5,289 nucleotides of DNA from Microcaldota archaeon (lineage in GTDB: Archaea; Micrarchaeota; Micrarchaeia; Norongarragalinales; WALN01): contig WALN01000029.1 of assembly GCA_015522865.1 (NCBI GenBank), positions 1 through 5,289 of the forward strand. The letters are read 5' to 3'. Shown here piece by piece: positions 1 to 4,237 of the stretch. Every line of letters starts with the position of its first letter. Position 1 is the stretch's first letter. A program made the translations under genes and the position numbers. The notes beneath the pieces are model-generated. The model made no database searches, had not been told where the DNA came from, and saw only the letters and a program-made list of their open reading frames with translations.

Positions 1-1392
1 AGCGCTGCCATCCTTAAGAACAAGCTCATTGGAATAAACAGTGACCCTTGCAGAGCTGGAGTTCAGAGAGTTAAGCAAAATAATAGAACTGCCCTTGGAA
101 ACATCTCCCTTGCCTAGGCTGAAAAGCCGCAATGTCCTACCATTTTTATCAATAATTCTAAACTGCGCCTGTTCATCTGGCAGCATATTTTCTAACTTTA
201 GTTTAGAATCACGAGTTAGGGGAACAACATCTCCTATCTTCATATCCTTTCTTAAGCTCTCCTTCCACAAAATCACTTCCTTATCTTTCACGCTCATATA
301 ATGAAGGCTCCAGTTCTCGCCAAGGAATTTAATCGTTGGCATGCTCTGAAAAATCTCTTCCCTCCTGCATCTTTTTTCATAACTGTTGCACAATCTAAGG
401 GGAGGAGTAAAAACAACAGAATAGTAAATGTTCAAATCATCGACATACTCTTCCGACCTCTTTTCATCCCAATTTGCGTCGCCCTGAAAAGCAATTACTT
501 CTTTTTCGCTTGAGCCGTTTATATAAAACTTTTTGAAAAACGGGGAGTTATGCTCATCGAGAACAAAAGCCCCAGAATCGTCGAGTTGAGTTTTGGGAGA
601 AATAAAAATAAGCTCGCTCTTTCCATCAAACGGATCTCTATCAAGCGCGCCGTTTTCAAAAGTATGAAAATAAAAGGTAGAATTGGTTGAGAGGTGAGTT
701 AATGAAAATTCCACAAGTGGTATATTTGAGTTGCATTTTGCATCTGCGCTGGGCAGGCATCCAAATTTGCAGCCCCACCCTTCAGTTGGTTCGCACTGAG
801 AGTTGACAAATGAAATGTTGTTTAGATCTTTGCATATTTTTCCATAGCATTTTGAGCATGAATAGCAGTTCTTTCCTTTGTCGCACTTGCCGCTTACCGC
901 AGAACAATTGTTTTTTTGAGCCTGCAATGCAAACATGCATGTGCCGGGGCATTCTCCTGAAAGAGATGAAATATTTTGAGGTGAGGAAACTGGGATTGCG
1001 ATATTATTTTTACAAATATAATTTGTCTGAGATATGCACTGTGAAGAGCAGGGATTGCATGAAACTATTTTAAATTTCACTTTCTGATATGCTGACTCGC
1101 CATGGTCATCGAGAAGCGAGACATCGAGCAGGTACTCTCCGGGCAAAAAGCCAAGCGAATCTATTGTAAAATTCTGTGGAGAAGCCACATCTAAAAACTT
1201 CACAGGAGTTGGAAGGCCGGGGCCTTTTAAAGAAACTCTGAAATTTATAATTTTATTAGCATCAGAATAATTTACAACCACTGGAATTTTATGGAAAGTG
1301 ATTGCTCCGTTTGGGAGAGAGATGTTTAAAGAAACAGCATTGACTAAAGAGAAAAGAAGAACAAAAGCTATAATATAGGTATTTTTAGGCAT
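1..1392 (-). CDS. Secreted cysteine-rich surface protein with S-layer-like segment (C-terminus cut by window edge)
   Basis: An open frame of 464 codons runs without a stop from the ATG at 1392 to the left edge, so the C-terminus is missing. The N-terminus is a signal peptide: K4, a hydrophobic stretch over residues 6-17 and a likely cleavage after VNA (residue 19). Residues 20-110 look like an Ig-type beta-sandwich, with a GEYLLDVSLLDDHGES-like strand pair near 85-100. Residues 112-220 hold 16 cysteines in short CxxC, CxxxC and similar spacings; two more are at 335 and 341. Residues 350-464, with PTIKFLGENW followed by a conserved-looking VILWKES and RIIDKNG pattern, recall the ILG/FLGKxY repeats of archaeal S-layer proteins; this is recognition by eye. 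About ten N-x-S/T sequons (e.g. N23, N41, N74, N140, N192, N237, N292, N360) suit a glycosylated exterior protein. It follows the swivel-domain gene by 27 bases. An S-layer subunit, an adhesin or another surface protein are all possible; no membrane anchor is visible in the part present. Confidence 0.8.
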   Translation of the reverse strand, partial: MPKNTYIIAFVLLFSLVNAVSLNISLPNGAITFHKIPVVVNYSDANKIINFRVSLKGPGLPTPVKFLDVASPQNFTIDSLGFLPGEYLLDVSLLDDHGESAYQKVKFKIVSCNPCSSQCISQTNYICKNNIAIPVSSPQNISSLSGECPGTCMFALQAQKNNCSAVSGKCDKGKNCYSCSKCYGKICKDLNNISFVNSQCEPTEGWGCKFGCLPSADAKCNSNIPLVEFSLTHLSTNSTFYFHTFENGALDRDPFDGKSELIFISPKTQLDDSGAFVLDEHNSPFFKKFYINGSSEKEVIAFQGDANWDEKRSEEYVDDLNIYYSVVFTPPLRLCNSYEKRCRREEIFQSMPTIKFLGENWSLHYMSVKDKEVILWKESLRKDMKIGDVVPLTRDSKLKLENMLPDEQAQFRIIDKNGRTLRLFSLGKGDVSKGSSIILLNSLNSSSARVTVYSNELVLKDGSA

Positions 1393-1419
1393 TTTACCAA
1401 GAGCATTAGGAAACAAAGG

Positions 1420-1427
1420 TTAAAATA
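1420..1427 (-). promoter_or_regulatory. Possible TATA box for the surface protein gene
   Basis: On the minus strand this reads TATTTTAA, preceded by the purine-rich GCAAAAAG that could act as a BRE. It lies inside the last codons and stop of the upstream gene, centred about 31 bases from the ATG at 1392. That would give a leader of roughly five bases. No clear Shine-Dalgarno sequence precedes the ATG. Cotranscription from the upstream gene is equally possible, so this is tentative. Confidence 0.3.
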
Positions 1428-2880
1428 CTTTTTGCGGAATCTTTTTCACGACGCCTTTGTCCGCGTTTACTTCGACCTCATCTCCGTCTCTCAGCACTTT
1501 TGTTGCGACTTTTGTTCCAACTACGCAGGGGATTCCCAATTCCCGCGAAACAATTGCCGCATGGCATGTGAGCCCGCCCTCGTCAGTCACTATTGCAACC
1601 GCTCTTTTCATCGCCGGAAGAAACATTGGAGTGGTGTTGGGAACAACCATCACATCGCCTATTTTAACTTTGCTGAGCTCCGCTGGAGTTGGAGTTAAAA
1701 TGATTTTCACTCTCCCTCTTGCAAAGCCAGGAGATGCAGGAGTGCCCCCCAGTTTTTTTGTCTCTCCTACTTCCTTTTCAACTGATTGTGAAAACGAAAT
1801 CTCTTTGGATAGATTATCCGCGTCCTTTCCGCTGAAAAAATAAAAGTCGTCCTTTCCCATTAATACAATATAATGCCTTTTTCTTTTTTGAAGTTCTGAA
1901 AGAGGAACATCTTCTCTTATCTCTTTAAACGTATACAACTCCAACAAATTTTCGGGTATATTTTTTCTTTTTGCAATCTCCTCAAATAACTTCTGAGAAG
2001 AATAGTTGGCCAAGCCCATCCTCGTTTCAGCAAGCATCCTATAGTGGATTAGACTTCTGAGATTGAAAACCTCTTCTTTGGAAATTTTTTTTGCCTTAAT
2101 AAGAGCAGTGATTTCGCGCTCAACTTTTTCCTTTTCATTGTTTATCTTCCTAAGCTGCTCATCTGCATCTGAGGCAGCAAGCGCAGAGTCGACTCTTTTT
2201 ACAAACTGCTCTTGACGCCATGTTTCTCCAGCTACGTATGCGCTGAGCCAGCACCACTTTTTGAAATGCGCTTCAAACTCTTTTTTTAATTGGCTGTCAA
2301 AATTTTCAAATTTTTTTAAATTGTTATGCTGGGCCCTCCCAACCAATCCCAAAAATTGTTTCTCTTCAGCTACGACATCAATACCATGCAGGGGGCGGGC
2401 CAACAGCTGCTTTTCTTTTTCTGTAAGCTTTCTTTTACTAAAAGTTTTCTCGACATAGGCATTTGTAACCCAAATTGAAGCACTCTGGCCAGATGTCATA
2501 AAAATTGTTTTGTTAAAATAGCTATCAAAACTCTCAAAGAGAGAGCTGTCATCAACTTCGCTGAAATCAATTCCAAGCATCTGCTTGTAAAAAGCATCCG
2601 CTTCTTTGTATGCGCCCTCAAGCTTTTTTAAAAAACCTCCAACGAAATTTTCCTCTTCAATTTTGGAGCGGATATGCTCTTCAAATTGTTTTACATCAGA
2701 AGGCTCCAAGTATCTATACCATATGAAGTTTTTCCCTTCGAACATTACCTTATGTAATCTACTTCCAACAAATTTCGGGTAGTTATTTATATAGCCGAAC
2801 ATATGCATAGAGCTGAAAAGGGTGGACGCATAACTTCGTGTGTCCTTTCGCACCCAGCTAATTTTCCTAACATCCAACAT
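1420..2880 (-). CDS. Stand-alone PEP-utilizing enzyme mobile (phosphohistidine swivel) domain protein
   Basis: A 486-residue protein. Residues 378-483 are the PEP-utilizing mobile domain: GGTPASPGFARGRV opens it, VPNTTPMFLPAMKRA follows, and the signature TDEGGLTCHAAIVSRELGIP carries the phospho-accepting histidine, H440. In PEP synthase, pyruvate phosphate dikinase and rifampin phosphotransferase this histidine shuttles phosphate between an ATP-grasp domain and a second site. Residues 1-375 show neither an ATP-grasp domain nor a PEP/pyruvate barrel. They are mostly helical, with a probable coiled coil at 240-270. Two stretches, FKKWCWLSAYVAGETW (206-221) and the NLRSLIHYRMLAETR to LYTFKEI stretch (273-320), resemble the helical linker that precedes the swivel domain in PEP-synthase-like proteins. 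The start is set at the ATG at 2880: the frame opens two codons earlier with TTG, but the ATG lies 26 bases from a TATA-like box. The reaction and phosphate donor are unknown. Confidence 0.88.
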   Translation of the reverse strand: MLDVRKISWVRKDTRSYASTLFSSMHMFGYINNYPKFVGSRLHKVMFEGKNFIWYRYLEPSDVKQFEEHIRSKIEEENFVGGFLKKLEGAYKEADAFYKQMLGIDFSEVDDSSLFESFDSYFNKTIFMTSGQSASIWVTNAYVEKTFSKRKLTEKEKQLLARPLHGIDVVAEEKQFLGLVGRAQHNNLKKFENFDSQLKKEFEAHFKKWCWLSAYVAGETWRQEQFVKRVDSALAASDADEQLRKINNEKEKVEREITALIKAKKISKEEVFNLRSLIHYRMLAETRMGLANYSSQKLFEEIAKRKNIPENLLELYTFKEIREDVPLSELQKRKRHYIVLMGKDDFYFFSGKDADNLSKEISFSQSVEKEVGETKKLGGTPASPGFARGRVKIILTPTPAELSKVKIGDVMVVPNTTPMFLPAMKRAVAIVTDEGGLTCHAAIVSRELGIPCVVGTKVATKVLRDGDEVEVNADKGVVKKIPQKVF

Positions 2881-2884
2881 AAAC

Positions 2885-2896
2885 AAATAAATAAAA
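2885..2896 (+). promoter_or_regulatory. Possible TATA box for the 2916 gene
   Basis: The AT-rich run AAATAAATAAAA is centred about 26 bases upstream of the ATG at 2916. That is the distance expected for a leaderless archaeal transcript, and no Shine-Dalgarno sequence precedes this ATG. It overlaps the 5' leader side of the divergent gene. The region is so AT-rich that the match could be chance. Confidence 0.35.
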
Positions 2897-2900
2897 GATC

Positions 2901-2910
2901 ATTTAAATTT
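2901..2910 (-). promoter_or_regulatory. Probable TATA box for the swivel-domain gene
   Basis: On the minus strand this reads AAATTTAAAT, centred about 26 bases from the ATG at 2880, the standard archaeal TATA-to-start spacing if transcription begins at the start codon. The bases between it and the ATG (TTATTTATTTGTTT just ahead of it) contain no Shine-Dalgarno match, which fits a leaderless mRNA. This supports the ATG at 2880 over the TTG at 2886. Confidence 0.45.
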
Positions 2911-2915
2911 CTAAT

Positions 2916-3443
2916 ATGGAAGAGATACCAAAAATAGGTTATATAATAGCGGACAAAAATGGGAGGATAAAAATAACTGAAAAAATAAGTACTCCCAAGA
3001 ACGAGATGGATGAACGCAAAATAACAGAAGAGACTCCAGCGTTTCTACATTACCAATTATACAAAATGGGAAAGGTTCCTGCAATCCACATAATTTTAAC
3101 AAGGTTGGAAAATTTTGAAGAAGGGAAATCTTTCTTGCCTGCTAACAAAAGGCGAGAGGTGTTAAGGAAGTTTAATGAAAAGGTTGAAGAGATTGGAAGG
3201 AAAAAAGAAGCAAAAATAATTACAAGGGATACATGGATGTTTGGAGCGCATCCTAAACTTATTGAAAAAAAATCTATTTTTTATGGGTATAAGCCATTTT
3301 TTGAGGAAGAGCATAAAAAAGCAGTAGAATTTTTTAAAAAACATCCTGAATATAAGAAAATAGGCTACACGAAAAAAAGATTTGAAATTGAAAAATCGAA
3401 GAAAATAATATTCCCCCATGTGCTGTATTTTAAAAGAATATAA
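2916..3443 (+). CDS. Hypothetical lysine-rich protein, 175 residues
   Basis: I do not recognise this family. The product is strongly basic: 31 lysines and 10 arginines against about 26 acidic residues. It contains no cysteine and has no signal peptide or membrane segment, so it is probably cytoplasmic. The N-terminal part (4-65) alternates predicted strands, such as KIGYIIADKNGRIKI and PAIHIILTRLENF. A helix follows at about 78-100 (RREVLRKFNEKVEEIGRKK), then the strand AKIITRDTWMFGAHP, a helix LIEKKSIFYGYKPFF, a charged helix to about 147 and the C-terminal strand IIFPHVLYFKRI. The helix-strand-helix-GYKPFF order faintly recalls the C-terminal half of a GNAT acetyltransferase, but no acetyl-CoA pyrophosphate-binding loop is evident, so no function is assigned. 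Codon use (ATA, AAA, AGG) matches the neighbours. It diverges from the swivel gene, and its TAA directly abuts the TAA of the convergent ferredoxin gene. Confidence 0.75.
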   Translation: MEEIPKIGYIIADKNGRIKITEKISTPKNEMDERKITEETPAFLHYQLYKMGKVPAIHIILTRLENFEEGKSFLPANKRREVLRKFNEKVEEIGRKKEAKIITRDTWMFGAHPKLIEKKSIFYGYKPFFEEEHKKAVEFFKKHPEYKKIGYTKKRFEIEKSKKIIFPHVLYFKRI

Positions 3444-3680
3444 TTACTTTTCTTCAACCATTTTAATTGCTTTAACTGGGCACACATTCGCGCAGATTCC
3501 GCATCCCTTGCAGAAGTCATAATTTATGTGAGCGCCGCTTTCATCGACAGTTATTGCTCCATCTGGACAGAATGTTTCGCATGTCCTGCATTTCACACAG
3601 GTGCTATTGTCCACAACAGGCCGCTCAGTTCTCCAGCTTCCTGTCTTATTATTTGTACCTGGTTTAATAACCACGTCCAT
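3444..3680 (-). CDS. porD: 2x[4Fe-4S] ferredoxin, PorD-like (2-oxoacid:ferredoxin oxidoreductase delta subunit)
   Basis: A 78-residue protein with two complete [4Fe-4S] cluster motifs: CxxCxxCxxxCP with C28, C31, C34, C38, and a second with C57, C60, C63, C67, also ending in CP. Residues 14-24 (GSWRTERPVVD) and the NYDFCKGCGICANVCPVKAI stretch are typical of the delta chain of archaeal pyruvate or 2-oxoacid:ferredoxin oxidoreductases. In that complex it passes electrons from the thiamine-diphosphate catalytic subunits to external ferredoxin. The length suits the family, and all eight ligand cysteines are present. No alpha, beta or gamma subunit gene is adjacent: the neighbours are an unrelated hypothetical gene tail-to-tail and a divergent kinase-family gene. 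It could therefore be a PorD encoded apart from its complex, or a free ferredoxin of the same lineage. The start at 3680 is preceded at 3 bases by GGCGAT. Confidence 0.9.
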   Translation of the reverse strand: MDVVIKPGTNNKTGSWRTERPVVDNSTCVKCRTCETFCPDGAITVDESGAHINYDFCKGCGICANVCPVKAIKMVEEK

Positions 3681-3683
3681 GAC

Positions 3684-3689
3684 ATCGCC
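3684..3689 (-). promoter_or_regulatory. Possible ribosome binding site of the ferredoxin gene
   Basis: The minus strand reads GGCGAT followed by GTC and the ATG at 3680. It differs by one base from GGTGAT, part of the archaeal Shine-Dalgarno consensus GGAGGTGAT. The identical hexamer with the same 3-base spacer precedes pheS at 4229-4234. The match is short and imperfect. Confidence 0.3.
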
Positions 3690-3704
3690 AACAAAATAAA
3701 CCTA

Positions 3705-3719
3705 CTTAAATTTAAAAAT
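3705..3719. promoter_or_regulatory. Shared divergent promoter core (AT palindrome with overlapping TATA boxes)
   Basis: The spacer between the divergent ATGs at 3680 (minus) and 3738 (plus) is 57 bases. Its centre is the perfect palindrome TTAAATTTAA (3706-3715), extended to CTTAAATTTAAAAAT. For the plus gene the box lies 23-31 bases from the ATG, which fits a leaderless transcript, and no Shine-Dalgarno is seen there. For the minus gene, TTTTTAAA (3711-3718) would start transcription about 8-10 bases ahead of the ATG, leaving room for the GGCGAT ribosome site. Both genes thus appear to draw on one TBP-binding region. Confidence 0.55.
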
Positions 3720-3737
3720 GCGATGTTTTAGAAATAT

Positions 3738-4226
3738 ATGGAGATAAAAATAGATGTAAAAAAAATGGAGGTTCCGGAAAAAAGCAATATAATAGTCGGG
3801 CAGGCGCACTTTATAAAAACTGTCGAGGATATACATGAAGCGCTTGTTCAATCAGCTCCTCGAATAAAATTTGGCATAGCATTCAACGAGTCGTCCGGCC
3901 CATGCTTAGTAAGAACAAGCGGCAACGACAAAGAACTGATAAAAATAGCAACGAAAAATGCTTTAAAAATAGGGGCGGGCCATGTATTTGTAATCCTTAT
4001 AAAAGAGGCATTTCCAATTAATGTGCTAAACGCTGTAAAGGGGATTAGCGAAGTATGTAATATTTATGCAGCAACAGCAAATGCTCTGCAAATAGTAGTA
4101 GCAGAAACAGGACAGGGCGCGGGAATATTGGGAGTTATTGACGGGGGGAAAATAAGGGGAGTTGAGTCAGAAAAGGACAAAAAAGGACGCAAAAGATTGT
4201 TAAGGGAACTTGGGTATAAACTTTGA
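3738..4226 (+). CDS. Adenosine-specific kinase family protein (DUF355)
   Basis: The 162-residue product matches the family along its whole length. NIIVGQAHFIKTVEDIHEAL (17-36) is the N-terminal signature. It is followed by IKFGIAFNESSGPCLVRTSGND (43-63), ALKIGAGHVFVI (75-86), KEAFPINVLNAVKGISEVC (89-107), IYAATANALQIVVAET (109-124), QGAGILGVIDG (126-136) and the terminal LLRELGYKL. The length is as usual for the family. A Pyrobaculum aerophilum member was crystallised and described as adenosine-binding, hence the kinase name; a physiological reaction is not well established, so the name should be read with care. It is a soluble cytoplasmic protein. N50 stands where I recall most relatives having cysteine (AFCEASG), and the second conserved Cys (C55) is kept. 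It is the first gene of an operon with pheS, which begins 11 bases downstream, and it has its own probable promoter at 3705-3719. Confidence 0.93.
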   Translation: MEIKIDVKKMEVPEKSNIIVGQAHFIKTVEDIHEALVQSAPRIKFGIAFNESSGPCLVRTSGNDKELIKIATKNALKIGAGHVFVILIKEAFPINVLNAVKGISEVCNIYAATANALQIVVAETGQGAGILGVIDGGKIRGVESEKDKKGRKRLLRELGYKL

Positions 4227-4228
4227 GT

Positions 4229-4234
4229 GGCGAT
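4229..4234 (+). promoter_or_regulatory. Possible ribosome binding site of pheS
   Basis: GGCGAT sits 3 bases before the ATG at 4238, in the 11-base gap after the upstream stop codon. The same hexamer and spacing occur before the ferredoxin ATG. As an internal operon gene, pheS needs a translation signal of its own or coupling to the upstream stop. The match to GGTGAT is one base short. Confidence 0.3.
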
Positions 4235-4237
4235 AAA

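Noticed and set aside
41..513. Two adjoining plus-strand open frames (86 and 70 codons) that could be small genes.
   Set aside because: Both lie antisense within the surface protein gene, which is open throughout with a signal peptide and sensible domain structure. The antisense products show no recognisable motif.
810..1073. A plus-strand cysteine-containing 87-codon open frame.
   Set aside because: It is the complement of the Cys-rich segment of the surface protein; its cysteines come from reading that region backwards.
1432..1843. Two overlapping plus-strand frames of 88 and 128 codons.
   Set aside because: They are antisense to the swivel domain, whose TCHAAIVSRELGIP signature makes the minus-strand reading certain.
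2261..2458. A 65-codon plus-strand open frame.
   Set aside because: It is antisense to the helical part of the swivel-domain protein; its Phe/Ser-rich product is what lysine-rich helices give in reverse.
2880..2886. TTG at 2886 as the start of the swivel-domain gene.
   Set aside because: An ATG lies two codons downstream with a TATA-like box at the correct distance, and nothing favours the rarer start codon.
2911..3419. Minus-strand frames of 63 and 85 codons.
   Set aside because: They are antisense to the 2916-3443 gene. Their Phe-rich products mirror its AAA/GAA-rich codons.
3528..3731. A 67-codon plus-strand open frame overlapping the ferredoxin.
   Set aside because: It runs antisense over the cluster motifs and through the divergent promoter; the ferredoxin reading is unambiguous.
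4172..4198. Short A-rich direct repeat (AAAAGGAC, AAAAAAGGACGC) as a possible regulatory repeat.
   Set aside because: It is coding sequence for the charged EKDKKGRKR tail of the kinase-family protein, and the repetition follows from lysine codons.
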